DNA of 34,991 nt from positions 1-34,991 of the forward strand of contig JAEDEU010000006.1 in NCBI GenBank assembly GCA_016293155.1, written 5' to 3'. The translations under genes and the position numbers were made by a program. The notes under the pieces are model-generated. The model worked only from the letters and a program-made list of their open reading frames with translations, did no database searches and was not told the DNA's origin. This DNA is from Clostridiaceae bacterium (GTDB lineage Bacteria > Bacillota > Clostridia > Oscillospirales > Butyricicoccaceae). This document shows positions 1 to 8,022 of this stretch, piece after piece (position 1 is the stretch's first letter; each line of letters opens with the position of its first letter).

Positions 1-846
1 CAGGGCGGCGCAGCGCTGGCAGTAGCGCTCAAGACCCGCGATCAGAAGCTCAAGTCCATGGCGCTTCCGTCTTCGCTCTCCGCATTCATGGGCATCACCG
101 AGCCGGCAATCTTTGGTGTAAACCTCCGTTTCTTCCGTCCGTTCGTCTGTGCCTGCATCGGCGGCGGCGCGGGCGCAATGTTCGCCTCCATCACCGGTCT
201 GGGTGCAACCGGTACCGGCGTTACCGGCATCTTCGGCATCCTGCTGTGCCTGAATGCTCCGGTCAAGTACATCCTGATGTTCGCAATTTCGCTGGGCGTT
301 GCCTTTGCACTGACCTGGATGTTCGGCTACAAGGATCCGGAAAATACTGCTGCGGCAGAGGCACCGGCAGCAGCTCCGGTACAGGCAAAGGAAATTCCGG
401 CAGGTATGGTTGCCGCTCCGATTACCGGTGAGGCAGTCACTCTGGCGGAAACCGGTGATGAGACCTTCGCAGCAGAGGTGCTGGGCAAGGGTGTTGCAAT
501 CCGTCCGGCTGTCGGAATGGTTGTCGCTCCGTTCGACGGCACGATTGATACCGTGATGGGTCATGCAGTCGGTCTGACCAGCAAAGACGGCATGGAGGTT
601 CTGATTCATGTCGGCATCGACACCGTTCAGCTGAACGGCAAGCATTATACTCCGTATGTCGCAGAGGGCGACACCGTCAAGGCGGGCGACAAGCTGCTGG
701 GCTTTGACATTCAGGCCATCGAAAAGGAAGGCTATCGGACGATTACTCCGGTCATTCTGACCAATTCGGATGACTATTCCGATATCGCAATGGAAATCGG
801 TCACAGCGTACAGGCGCTGGACACGCTGATGAAGGTGACGAAGTAA
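1..846 (+). CDS. scrA: PTS EIIBCA permease, sucrose/beta-glucoside type, C-terminal part
   Basis: The reading frame is open from base 1, so the gene is cut by the window edge. The visible 281 codons hold the end of a glucose-family EIIC membrane domain, with the conserved block GITEPAIFGVN followed by a FRPF segment and two hydrophobic helices. An Ala/Pro-rich linker (about codons 115-135) leads to a complete EIIA (Crr-like) domain. The EIIA active site is visible: His188 (in GHAVGL) and the phospho-accepting His203 (in LIHVGID). The enzyme would take phosphate from HPr and import a glucoside as its 6-phosphate. The sucrose assignment comes from the two genes that follow, a GH32 hydrolase 3 bases downstream and a fructokinase; the domains alone would also fit a beta-glucoside or trehalose permease. 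EIIB and most of EIIC lie outside the window. Confidence 0.9.
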   Translation, partial: QGGAALAVALKTRDQKLKSMALPSSLSAFMGITEPAIFGVNLRFFRPFVCACIGGGAGAMFASITGLGATGTGVTGIFGILLCLNAPVKYILMFAISLGVAFALTWMFGYKDPENTAAAEAPAAAPVQAKEIPAGMVAAPITGEAVTLAETGDETFAAEVLGKGVAIRPAVGMVVAPFDGTIDTVMGHAVGLTSKDGMEVLIHVGIDTVQLNGKHYTPYVAEGDTVKAGDKLLGFDIQAIEKEGYRTITPVILTNSDDYSDIAMEIGHSVQALDTLMKVTK

Positions 847-849
847 ACC

Positions 850-2286
850 ATGAATAATGCACTGTTTCGTGATTTAAAGCGGCTGACCGCTATGGTCGAG
901 CCGGCGGAATGGATGCATTCGGACGGCTGGCGGCTGGGATATCATCTCATGCCGCCCATCGGCTGGCTGAATGATCCGAACGGCCTTTGCCAGTTCCGCG
1001 GAGAATATCATGTATTTTATCAGTATGCGCCGTTTGATCCGCACGGCGGCGTCAAGTTCTGGGGACATTACAAGAGCGCGGACATGATCCGCTGGACACA
1101 GTGCCCGGTTATGCTGTACTCGGATAATACCTGGGATATCCATGGCGTTTATTCCGGCTCCTGTCTGGTGGATGAGGATAAGATGTACCTGTATTACACC
1201 GGCAATGTTAAGCATCCGGGTGATTACGACTATATCACCACCGGACGCGGACATAATACCGCACTGGCGGTTTCCGAGGACGGTATGCAGCCGGTTTCGG
1301 ATCAGCTGCTGATGGAAAATAAGGATTATCCTGCCAATCTGACCTGCCACGTCCGTGACCCAAAGGTCTGGAAGCAGGACGGGAAATATTATATGGTACA
1401 GGGCGCGCGCACCAAGGAGGATATCGGCGAGCTGCTGGTATTCGAGTCCGAGGATAAGGTGAACTGGAACCACATCAATACAATTACCACACCGGAAAAA
1501 TTCGGCTATATGTGGGAATGCCCGGATCTGTATGAGGTGGATGGTCAGTGGATTCTGGCGTTCTCGCCGCAGGGCATTGAGCGCGACGGAATGCGCTTCC
1601 AGAATATTTATACCTGTGGTTATTTCCCGCTGTACGGAGATTTCCGCGGTGAATACACGCTGGGTGAATTTGTCGAGTCGGATTTCGGCTTTGACTACTA
1701 CGCGCCGCAGTCCTTCTTGGACGAGAACGGACGCCGCATCTGCATCGGCTGGATGGGTATGCCGGATGCGGATTATACCAATCCGACCGCAGATGCAGAG
1801 CTGGGCTGGCAGCACTGCCTGACGGTGCCGTGCGAGGTGCACTATGAAAACGGCATCCTGACCATGAACCCGGTACGGGAAATTGCTGCGCTGCGTGCGG
1901 ATGAATGCGAGATGCAGTGCAGTGGTGTCACGGCGGCGGCTGTCAATGAAATGGCGGATGTGCTGTTCGAGCCGTGTACGCAGGAGTGGGAGATGATTCT
2001 TCACGACTGCTTGAAAATTCGCTATGCAGATGGTATCCTGTCTATGACGTTCCTGAACGGCGGATACGGACGCACGGAGCGTGTAGTTCCGGTGGAGCAG
2101 CTCCGCAATCTGCGTTTACTGATTGATCGCTCGACAGTGGAGCTGTTTGCCAATGACGGAGCGGTTTGCATGCGCACGCGCTGCTACCCGGAGGGAAGCG
2201 GACGCGGGCTGGAAATCCATGGAGACGGACTGCTGACCACTTATCGGATGCAGTCCATCCAGATCATCAAGGAGGATGGCAAATGA
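850..2286 (+). CDS. scrB: Sucrose-6-phosphate hydrolase, GH32
   Basis: Cytoplasmic glycoside hydrolase family 32 enzyme, 478 residues, the usual length for bacterial sucrose-6-phosphate hydrolases. It would split imported sucrose-6-phosphate into glucose-6-phosphate and fructose. All three GH32 hallmarks are visible: WLNDPNG at 39-45 with nucleophile Asp42, RDP at 169-171 (transition-state Asp170), and WECPD at 222-226 with acid/base Glu223. The C-terminal part (about 340-478) matches the beta-sandwich module, including a DRSTVELF segment. There is no signal peptide. The start ATG lies 3 bases after the permease stop, behind a modest AAGGTG site at 832-837. The gene ends in an ATGA overlap with the fructokinase, which implies translational coupling in one operon. 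Confidence 0.95.
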   Translation: MNNALFRDLKRLTAMVEPAEWMHSDGWRLGYHLMPPIGWLNDPNGLCQFRGEYHVFYQYAPFDPHGGVKFWGHYKSADMIRWTQCPVMLYSDNTWDIHGVYSGSCLVDEDKMYLYYTGNVKHPGDYDYITTGRGHNTALAVSEDGMQPVSDQLLMENKDYPANLTCHVRDPKVWKQDGKYYMVQGARTKEDIGELLVFESEDKVNWNHINTITTPEKFGYMWECPDLYEVDGQWILAFSPQGIERDGMRFQNIYTCGYFPLYGDFRGEYTLGEFVESDFGFDYYAPQSFLDENGRRICIGWMGMPDADYTNPTADAELGWQHCLTVPCEVHYENGILTMNPVREIAALRADECEMQCSGVTAAAVNEMADVLFEPCTQEWEMILHDCLKIRYADGILSMTFLNGGYGRTERVVPVEQLRNLRLLIDRSTVELFANDGAVCMRTRCYPEGSGRGLEIHGDGLLTTYRMQSIQIIKEDGK

Positions 2287-3242
2287 AACGGATTTTGGCG
2301 ATCGGTGAGCTTCTGATTGATTTTGTTCCGCATCAGCGGGGCTGTGCTCTGCGCGAGGTTGAGAGCTTTACGCGCGTGGCCGGCGGAGCGCCGGCAAATG
2401 TTGTGACCGCAGTCAGCCGACTGGGCGGCAGCGGCGCGATGGTCTCTCAGGTCGGAAACGATGCCTTCGGAGAACATATCATTGATGTGCTCGGCAAAAA
2501 CGGGGTGGACACCTCGTATGTATTTAAGACGGATTCGGCAAACACCGGTCTGGCGTTTGTCTCGCTGGATTCTACCGGCAACCGTGAGTTCTCGTTCTTC
2601 CGCAATCCGAGTGCGGATATGCTGCTGTCTCCGGAGCAGATTGCACCGGAGATGCTGGCGGACTGCTCCGTACTGCATTTCTGCTCGGTTGATCTGGTAG
2701 ACCGTCCGGTCAAGGAGGCACACCGCAAGCTGCTGGAGATGGCGCAGGAGCGCCATGTCACGATCAGCTTTGACCCGAATGTGCGCCTGCCGCTGTGGGA
2801 TTCTCCCAAGAGCTGCCGTGATGCCATTCGTGAATTTTTGCCGTATGCGAATATCGTAAAGCTGTCGGATGACGAGCTGGAGTTCGTCACCGGCTGCCGC
2901 ACGGAGGAGGAAGCGGCGGAGCTGCTGTTCGGAATGAACTGCGAAATGCTGATCCTTACCAAGGGTCCGGACGGATCCTCTGTTTACACAAAGACCGCGC
3001 AGGCACACCGCGCTGCGCTGCCGGTCAAGGTCGTAGATACCACGGGCGCGGGCGACTCGTTTATCGGCTCGTTCCTGTTCCAGCTGGTCAGAGATAAGGT
3101 GACTCTGGACCGGATTGCGCAGCTGAGCGAGCAGAAGCTGGGCGAGTATCTGGACTTTTCCGCGCGCTATGCATCCATCACCTGCCAGCAGCAGGGCGCT
3201 GTCATGGCAACCATGGCAGAGATGGAAGCATATCATCTGTGA
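2283..3242 (+). CDS. scrK: Fructokinase, PfkB family
   Basis: Ribokinase/PfkB sugar kinase of 319 residues that would phosphorylate the fructose released by the preceding hydrolase. The N-terminal PfkB signature is at residues 34-49 (GGAPANVV...SRLGG), and the C-terminal signature DTTGAGD at 252-258 carries the catalytic base Asp258. The frame is open upstream to 2166, but the start at 2283 is preferred: an AAGGAGG site at 2269-2275 sits 7 bases before this ATG, the ATG overlaps the hydrolase stop (ATGA), and MKRILAIGELLIDF is a typical family N-terminus. It is the last gene of the sucrose operon and is followed by a strong hairpin terminator. Substrate specificity for fructose is inferred from the operon. 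Confidence 0.93.
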   Translation: MKRILAIGELLIDFVPHQRGCALREVESFTRVAGGAPANVVTAVSRLGGSGAMVSQVGNDAFGEHIIDVLGKNGVDTSYVFKTDSANTGLAFVSLDSTGNREFSFFRNPSADMLLSPEQIAPEMLADCSVLHFCSVDLVDRPVKEAHRKLLEMAQERHVTISFDPNVRLPLWDSPKSCRDAIREFLPYANIVKLSDDELEFVTGCRTEEEAAELLFGMNCEMLILTKGPDGSSVYTKTAQAHRAALPVKVVDTTGAGDSFIGSFLFQLVRDKVTLDRIAQLSEQKLGEYLDFSARYASITCQQQGAVMATMAEMEAYHL

Positions 3243-3290
3243 TATTATAAGTCTGTCAGTTTACACTCCAATTCGTTTTGATAGTATAAA

Positions 3291-3330
3291 AGAACCGGCG
3301 GGAACGTATGTTCCTGCCGGTTCTCTTTGT
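3291..3330. terminator. Bidirectional terminator between sucrose operon and doc
   Basis: A 15-bp stem (3291-3305 with 3310-3324, one G-T pair) closes a GTAT loop. It is flanked by A-rich bases on the left and a T-rich stretch on the right, so it can stop the rightward sucrose operon and the leftward toxin-antitoxin transcript. The minus-strand T-run is the better of the two. Confidence 0.85.
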
Positions 3331-3334
3331 ATGT

Positions 3335-3712
3335 TTAGGTATCGTGGTCGAGAATCCAAAGGAGAAGATCGTCATAGGTCAGACCGCCTGCGGCGATCCA
3401 GAGGATGAGATCAGAAAACTCCTTCTGGGTGTATTGCAGCTCGATTCCGTTGATGGACAGCAGTACGAGCATGGCATGAGCGCCCAGACGCTTGTTTCCG
3501 TCGAGCATCGGGTGGTTTTTAATCAGTCCGTATGCCAGACGAGCCGCCTTTTTGCGGACAGACGGATACGCCGGTGTATCGCCATAGTACTGGAACGGCG
3601 CGGCCAGAGCGGATTCCAGCAGATTCTCATCCCGCATTCCGTGCGTTCCGCCGGCGCGGTCGATCAGCTGTGCGTGCAGAGAAAGGATTTGTTCTTTGCT
3701 CAGTGTTTTCAT
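3335..3712 (-). CDS. doc: Doc-type toxin (death-on-curing, Fic fold)
   Basis: Small Fic/Doc-fold protein of 125 residues. Its core is HPMLDGNKR at residues 67-75, matching the Doc-type consensus HxFx(D/N)(A/G)NKR except that Met replaces the usual Phe at position 69. His67, Asp71, Asn73, Lys74 and Arg75 are all present, so the active site looks intact. In the studied phage P1 Doc, this fold phosphorylates EF-Tu and stops translation; the same activity here is inference. The gene starts in a 4-base ATGA overlap with the antitoxin gene upstream, the standard antitoxin-first arrangement, and ends next to the bidirectional terminator. A full-length open frame and intact motif suggest a functional toxin. 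Confidence 0.88.
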   Translation of the reverse strand: MKTLSKEQILSLHAQLIDRAGGTHGMRDENLLESALAAPFQYYGDTPAYPSVRKKAARLAYGLIKNHPMLDGNKRLGAHAMLVLLSINGIELQYTQKEFSDLILWIAAGGLTYDDLLLWILDHDT

Positions 3713-3948
3713 TGGGCAAGCACCTCGTAGGCTTCTTTGTTTTGTTCCATCAGGCGGGCGGATACCTGCATGACCTCACCGTCCTCAGCCGGGATGAGGT
3801 CATCCTGTCCCAGCTCGGTGAGGATATAGCACGGAACGTTATTTTTGTAGATCACAACAGAACCGCATTCATCCACGATGCGGGTAATTTTGGCAAAATC
3901 CTGCTGCGCCTCCTCCGTTGTTACCAGATTGTTGGTGGGAAATAACAT
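3709..3948 (-). CDS. phd: Phd/YefM-type antitoxin
   Basis: Antitoxin of 79 residues. The N-terminal half (EEAQQDFAKI, then VVIYKNNVPCYIL) matches the DNA-binding Phd/YefM fold; the acidic C-terminal tail would wrap the toxin. The frame extends upstream to 4008, but the start at 3948 is chosen because AAGGAG lies about 7 bases before this ATG and because the promoter and operator sit upstream of it. The stop overlaps the toxin start by 4 bases. It is expected to neutralise Doc and, alone or with Doc, to repress its own promoter at the palindrome centred near 3978. Confidence 0.85.
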   Translation of the reverse strand: MLFPTNNLVTTEEAQQDFAKITRIVDECGSVVIYKNNVPCYILTELGQDDLIPAEDGEVMQVSARLMEQNKEAYEVLAQ

Positions 3949-3967
3949 TGTATCACTCCTTTTTCTT

Positions 3968-3996
3968 AGTATACTGCAAGCAGTATGTAAATTCAA
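3968..3996 (-). promoter_or_regulatory. phd-doc promoter with palindromic operator
   Basis: On the minus strand TTGAAT (3991-3996) and TATACT (3968-3973) are spaced by exactly 17 bases. A perfect inverted repeat, ATACTGC-AA-GCAGTAT (3971-3986), covers the -10 edge and half the spacer, so a bound protein would block RNA polymerase. This fits autoregulation by the antitoxin. Confidence 0.75.
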
Positions 3997-4004
3997 CTGA
4001 CGGA

Positions 4005-4037
4005 TCAAAAAGGCGGCACAGCCGAAGCTGTGCCGCC
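4005..4037 (-). terminator. Terminator of the AGCS symporter gene
   Basis: A perfect 11-bp GC-rich stem (4012-4022 with 4027-4037) closes a UUCG tetraloop on the minus strand and is followed at once by TTTTT. It separates the symporter transcript from the toxin-antitoxin promoter just downstream. Confidence 0.9.
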
Positions 4038-4051
4038 GGGATGATTTGATG

Positions 4052-5479
4052 TTACTTCGCAGCTGTATTCTTTGCTTTTACAGCTTTCTTTTCCTTGTCA
4101 TAGATTTTCTGGAACTCGATGGTATCCTTTGCCAGAACGCCGCCGAGTGCAATCAGGGAAATCAGGTTCGGAATTGCCATCAGACCGTTTGCGATATCGG
4201 AGAACGTCCACGCGATATCCAGAGTCGTGGTTGCTCCGAAGAATGCGAACAGTGCGAAAACAACGCGATAAATGTAGTTATAGATCGGCTTTTTGAGGAT
4301 GTATTCCAGTGCCTTTTCGCCGTGGTATTCCCAGCCGAGGATGGTGGAGAATGCGAACAGCATGATGCCGATGGTGACCAGCCAGCCGCCGAACGGGCCA
4401 AGCACGGTCTTGAATGCCGCAATCGTCAGGTCAGCGCCCTCGACCAGCTTGCCGGTTGCCGGATCGGTGATGCCGAGCACGCCGGAGGAGGCAATTGCCA
4501 GACCGGTCAGCGTGCACACGATGATGGTATCAATAAAGGTGCCGCACATATTGATGTAGCCCTGACGGACATGGTGGTCAGTCGTAGCAGAAGCAGCGGT
4601 GATGGCCGCGGAGCCGAGGCCGGCCTCGTTGGAAAATACGCCGCGTGCGAAGCCGTAGCGCATACCGCTCATCATGCTGGCAACAATGGTGCCGCCCACG
4701 CCGCCTGCAACCGCCTTCGGTGCAAATGCCATGCTGAAGATCTGAGCCAGACCGGAAGGTAGGTTCCGAATATTCAGGACAATGACTGCGATTGCGCAGA
4801 TGATGTAAAAGATTGCCATGCCCGGAACCAGAACGGAGGATACCTTGGACAGGGATTTGATGCCGCCGATCAGGATCAGAATGGTCAGGATGGTAATGAC
4901 CGCGCCGGTGACCCAGGTCGGAATGCCAAAGGTGGTATGTACCGAGCTTGCAATCGAGTTGGCCTGTGTCATATTGCCGATACCGAAGGAGGCGATGACA
5001 GAGAACAGTGCGAACAGGAAGCCGAGGATGTTGCCTGCGGTCTTGTTCTTGAACGAGTGCTTGATGGTGTACATCGGACCGCCAGCCATCTCGCCCAGCT
5101 CATTGGTGGTACGGTATTTGATGGCGAGTGCACACTCTGCGAACTTGGTGGAAATGCCGAACGCGGCGGAAATCCACATCCAGACCAGTGCGCCCGGACC
5201 GCCGGAGACCATTGCAGTGGCAACACCAACAATATTGCCGGTACCGATGGTTGCGGCAAGTGCAGTCATCAGCGCGGAGAACGGGGAAATATCACCTGTG
5301 CCGCGCTTGGTCTGGCGGGATTCCTTGCTGAATAGAACCTTTAAGGAATAAAACAGGTTTCTCCATGGCAGGAACTGCAGGCGGAACGTCAGGTAGATAC
5401 CGGTACCGATCAGCAATGCAAGCATGTATGGACCCCATACGATGTCGTCGATTGCCGTGAGGATTTCGGTAGGACTCAT
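4052..5479 (-). CDS. Sodium:alanine (AGCS) symporter
   Basis: Integral membrane transporter of 475 residues in the alanine/glycine:cation symporter family (AlsT/AgcS). Family blocks are visible near the N-terminus: an IGTGNIVGVATA motif, then GGPGALVWMW and GISTKFAE, with about 10-11 hydrophobic helices. It would import alanine or glycine with Na+. A TTG at 5488 also opens the frame, but the ATG at 5479 is preferred because the AGGGAG site then sits 9 bases upstream; it would abut the TTG directly. The gene is monocistronic, with its own promoter and terminator. The exact amino acid substrate cannot be read from the sequence. Confidence 0.93.
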   Translation of the reverse strand: MSPTEILTAIDDIVWGPYMLALLIGTGIYLTFRLQFLPWRNLFYSLKVLFSKESRQTKRGTGDISPFSALMTALAATIGTGNIVGVATAMVSGGPGALVWMWISAAFGISTKFAECALAIKYRTTNELGEMAGGPMYTIKHSFKNKTAGNILGFLFALFSVIASFGIGNMTQANSIASSVHTTFGIPTWVTGAVITILTILILIGGIKSLSKVSSVLVPGMAIFYIICAIAVIVLNIRNLPSGLAQIFSMAFAPKAVAGGVGGTIVASMMSGMRYGFARGVFSNEAGLGSAAITAASATTDHHVRQGYINMCGTFIDTIIVCTLTGLAIASSGVLGITDPATGKLVEGADLTIAAFKTVLGPFGGWLVTIGIMLFAFSTILGWEYHGEKALEYILKKPIYNYIYRVVFALFAFFGATTTLDIAWTFSDIANGLMAIPNLISLIALGGVLAKDTIEFQKIYDKEKKAVKAKNTAAK

Positions 5480-5558
5480 GTTTGTCAACTCCCTTTTTTA
5501 CTGCTGAATTTCTCTCAAGAATGCGAACGGAAAGTCAGCTGTTAATAATCATGAGACA

Positions 5559-5587
5559 ATAGTAGCACTATTTTTTTCGGTATGCAA
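5559..5587 (-). promoter_or_regulatory. Candidate promoter of the AGCS symporter
   Basis: On the minus strand TTGCAT (5582-5587) and TACTAT (5559-5564) are separated by 17 bases, giving a leader of about 75 bases. A small inverted repeat (TGCAA-N6-TTGCA, 5583-5598) overlaps the -35 region and could be an operator, though it is short. Confidence 0.5.
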
Positions 5588-5599
5588 GTATGTTTGCAG

Positions 5600-6058
5600 A
5601 AAAAATTCAAGATTCGTTTAAAATAGACAATATAGTGAAAAGACAATAATGCAAAAATACCAGAAAAATGGTTGGAAATAAGAATATAAAATTGGAGAAA
5701 AGGAGGAAAAGTGGAGTAAAAAATGCCGGATAAAAAGAGGAACAAAATAAGATGAAATTGCAGGAGAAGAAAAATAAGCTGCAAATTATCTTCTGAGTTT
5801 ATGATTGAAAAAGAGAATTTATGCCTTAAAAAGAGGTAAAACAGGCGGAAAAAAGCAGAGTTTGATCGGTGGAAAAGATAAAAAGAGAAAAACGCCGAAA
5901 AAAATGCGGAAAATAATCTGTTTGCAGAAAAACGCTTTTAATAAGGTGTAAATTCTTGCGTTTGTGGGATAATCAGAACATTTCGATGGATTAAAACGGG
6001 GACGTGAAGCCGAAAGACCCGGAGGAACAGGCAGAATAGGCGGAATGCGGAAGTAGGA
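5600..6058. other. AT-rich, purine-biased intergenic spacer
   Basis: No supportable gene lies in this stretch. The plus strand is strongly purine-rich: by my count about 49 of 60 bases at 5701-5760 and 44 of 60 at 5821-5880 are A or G. Variants of a (G)CGGAAAA-like word recur, near 5850, 5897 and 5907. Open frames on the minus strand here are long runs of Phe, Leu and Ile caused by the pyrimidine-rich complement. Confidence 0.6.
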
Positions 6059-6059
6059 A

Positions 6060-6087
6060 TTGACAAACGATGAAAAAACGATATAAT
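6060..6087 (+). promoter_or_regulatory. Consensus promoter of rnpB
   Basis: Perfect TTGACA (6060-6065) and TATAAT (6082-6087) with a 16-base spacer. Transcription would start about 6094, just before the P1 helix of the RNase P RNA. This is among the strongest promoters in the window, as expected for a stable RNA. Confidence 0.9.
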
Positions 6088-6093
6088 AATACG

Positions 6094-6447
6094 GTATGAG
6101 TAAAGTAAACAGCCGCGTAATAAGCACCGAAAGGTCTATTATGAGGAAAGTCCGGGCTGCGCAGGGCAGGATAACGGATAACGTCCGCCGGAGGCGACTC
6201 CAGGAAAAGTGCAACAGAGATATACCGCCATGCTTCGGCGTGGTAAGGGTGGAAAGGCGAGGTAAGAGCTCACCAGTCCGGCTGGTAACTGTCGGACTCT
6301 GTAAACTCTATCCGCAGCAACACCGCAGAGGGACATTGCGGATTGGCCCGATCCGTCCCGGGAAGGTGGCTTGAGGCGCACGGTAACGTGTGTCCCAGAT
6401 AGATGGCTGTTCGAATGACAGAACCCGGCTTATTCTTTGCTCATCAT
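6094..6447 (+). ncRNA. rnpB: RNase P RNA
   Basis: Catalytic RNA of RNase P, which trims tRNA 5' ends. The universally conserved 5' block GAGGAAAGTCCGGGCT is at 6142-6157, the GTAAGAGCTCACCAG block near 6262-6276, and the 3' block GACAGAACCCGGCTTA at 6417-6432. The first and last blocks supply the two halves of the P4 core. The ends are set by a 10-base P1 helix, ATGAGTAAAG (6096-6105) pairing with CTTTGCTCAT (6435-6444) with one wobble. The size, about 350 bases, fits a bacterial RNase P RNA. It is flanked by a consensus promoter and an intrinsic terminator. Confidence 0.96.
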
Positions 6448-6456
6448 TTATATGGG

Positions 6457-6483
6457 AAAAACCGCCGTGCAGGCGGTTTTTCT
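6457..6483 (+). terminator. rnpB terminator
   Basis: The stem AAAAACCGCC (6457-6466) pairs with GGCGGTTTTT (6472-6481) around a 5-base loop and ends in a T-run, 10 bases after the mature RNA end. Confidence 0.9.
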
Positions 6484-6495
6484 TGCGCATTTTAC

Positions 6496-6524
6496 TTGAA
6501 TTTTCAGGTATAATAAGGTAATAT
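6496..6524 (+). promoter_or_regulatory. Candidate murD promoter
   Basis: TTGAAT (6496-6501) and TAATAT (6519-6524) are spaced by 17 bases, giving a leader of about 47 bases. A TATAAT at 6509-6514 lacks a well-placed -35. Confidence 0.55.
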
Positions 6525-6577
6525 GAATGGGTAAATGCAAAGCGGACAGAAGGTCCGTATGCTTGGAGGCATAATAT

Positions 6578-7960
6578 ATGACAGCATTTGAAGAATTTAC
6601 TTCTGAGATGAATGGCAAGCAGGTGACCGTTGTCGGCGCGGGTGTGAGCAATACACCTCTAATCAGCCTGCTGCTGGAAGCGGGTGCATATGTCACAGTA
6701 CACGACCAGAAGACCGCTGACGAGCTCGGCGAGCTGTATACCGGTCTCAGCGAGCTGGGCGTTGCATTCCACGTTGGAGAGGATTATCTCAAAAATCTGA
6801 CCGGTGACTATATTTTCCGCACACCGGGACTGCTTCCGACCGATCCGGCGCTGAAAAAGGCGGCGGCAAACGGCAGCATCGTCACCAGCGAGATGGAGAT
6901 GTTCTTCCGCGTCTGCCCGTGCCCGATCATTGCGATTACCGGTTCGGACGGCAAGACCACGACGACAACGCTGGTGTATGAGATCCTGAAGCACGCCGGC
7001 TATACCTGCCATCTCGGCGGTAATATCGGTCATCCGCTGCTGTCGGATGTTCCGCAGATGAGCCCGGAGCATTATGCGATTGTCGAGCTGTCCTCGTTCC
7101 AGCTGATGGAGATGAAGGGCAGACCGAATGCCGCAGTTGTTACCAACGTCACGCCGAATCATCTGGATAAGCATACAGACATGGCAGAGTATGTTGAGGC
7201 AAAAACCAATGTATTCCGCCAGCAGCTCGCAGGCGACATCCTGGTGCTCAATGCAGATGATGAAATTTCCAAGTCGTTTGAGCCGAATGAGGGCGTAGAG
7301 CTGTACCGCTTCTCCATGCGCGGACCGGTGGAACGCGGCGCCTATCTCGAGGACGGCGAGGTGTGGTTCATCGAAAACGGCGAACGCACTAAAATTATGG
7401 ATGAGGGATATATCAAGATCCCGGGCAAGCACAATGTGGCAAACTATCTTGCGGCCATCTGCCTGACCCGCGCCTATGCCTCCTTTGAGGATGTCCGTGC
7501 GGTTGCAAAGGATTTCGGCGGCGTAGAGCACCGCATTGAGCTGGTACGCGTCAAGGACGGCGTGCGCTATTATAATGATTCGATTGCATCCAGCCCGACC
7601 AGAACCATTGCGGGTCTGCGCGCATTTGAGGAAAAGGTGATTCTGATCGCCGGCGGATACGATAAGCATATCCCGTATGACGTGCTCGGACCGGAAATTG
7701 TTTCCCATGTCAAGCAGCTGCACCTGGTCGGTGCGACGGCAGACAAGATTGAGGCATCCGCCCGTGCGGCAGAGGGCTTTTCCGAGGATGCACTGGCGAT
7801 TTACCGCTATACCGACTTTGAGGAGGCAATCCGCGGCGCATCCTCCCATGCGGCGGACGGCGATATCGTCATTATGTCTCCGGCGAGCGCATCGTTTGAC
7901 CTGTTTAAGAACTTCATGGAGCGCGGTCAGCGCTTTAAGGATATTGTGCACGCACTGTAA
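6578..7960 (+). CDS. murD: UDP-N-acetylmuramoylalanine-D-glutamate ligase
   Basis: Cytoplasmic Mur ligase of 460 residues that adds D-glutamate to UDP-MurNAc-L-Ala in peptidoglycan synthesis. Domains run in the usual order: an N-terminal Rossmann domain for the UDP substrate (VVGAGVSNTPLI near residues 15-26), a central ATPase domain with P-loop GSDGKTT at 122-128 (Lys126), and a C-terminal domain starting with the EHRIELV segment. In the C-terminal domain the block read as NDSKATN in E. coli MurD appears as NDSIASSPTRT, so the Lys of that block is Ile. I recall this variant from other Clostridia, so I treat it as lineage-typical, not as loss of function. The ATG has GGAGG 8 bases upstream. 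Confidence 0.95.
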   Translation: MTAFEEFTSEMNGKQVTVVGAGVSNTPLISLLLEAGAYVTVHDQKTADELGELYTGLSELGVAFHVGEDYLKNLTGDYIFRTPGLLPTDPALKKAAANGSIVTSEMEMFFRVCPCPIIAITGSDGKTTTTTLVYEILKHAGYTCHLGGNIGHPLLSDVPQMSPEHYAIVELSSFQLMEMKGRPNAAVVTNVTPNHLDKHTDMAEYVEAKTNVFRQQLAGDILVLNADDEISKSFEPNEGVELYRFSMRGPVERGAYLEDGEVWFIENGERTKIMDEGYIKIPGKHNVANYLAAICLTRAYASFEDVRAVAKDFGGVEHRIELVRVKDGVRYYNDSIASSPTRTIAGLRAFEEKVILIAGGYDKHIPYDVLGPEIVSHVKQLHLVGATADKIEASARAAEGFSEDALAIYRYTDFEEAIRGASSHAADGDIVIMSPASASFDLFKNFMERGQRFKDIVHAL

Positions 7961-7975
7961 TGTTACGCAGCTTCG

Positions 7976-8002
7976 ACCGCCGGTTTTCTGCCGGCGGTTT
8001 TC
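7976..8002 (+). terminator. Hairpin with T-run between murD and the ABC-F gene
   Basis: A perfect 8-bp stem, ACCGCCGG (7976-7983) with CCGGCGGT (7991-7998), closes a T-rich loop and is followed by more T. It looks like an intrinsic terminator or attenuator. The ribosome binding site of the next gene begins about 8 bases later, leaving no room for a promoter between them. Confidence 0.75.
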
Positions 8003-8022
8003 TCATGGGAAGGAGGACGCTT

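Noticed and set aside
874..2004. 376-codon minus-strand frame opposite the GH32 gene
   Set aside because: Shadow frame; the GH32 catalytic motifs fix the coding strand.
2166..2282. N-terminal extension of the fructokinase frame into the GH32 gene
   Set aside because: The ATG at 2283 has a full ribosome binding site and the family N-terminus.
4046..4762. Plus-strand frames opposite the AGCS symporter
   Set aside because: Shadow frames; the symporter motifs and its promoter and terminator fix the minus strand.
5542..6214. Two minus-strand frames upstream of rnpB (5542-5784 and 5819-6214) resembling hydrophobic peptides
   Set aside because: They result from the pyrimidine-rich complement of a purine-rich spacer; the second runs into rnpB. 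No ribosome binding site or family pattern.
6096..6374. 92-codon frame inside the RNase P RNA gene
   Set aside because: The conserved RNA blocks and P1 pairing explain the sequence.
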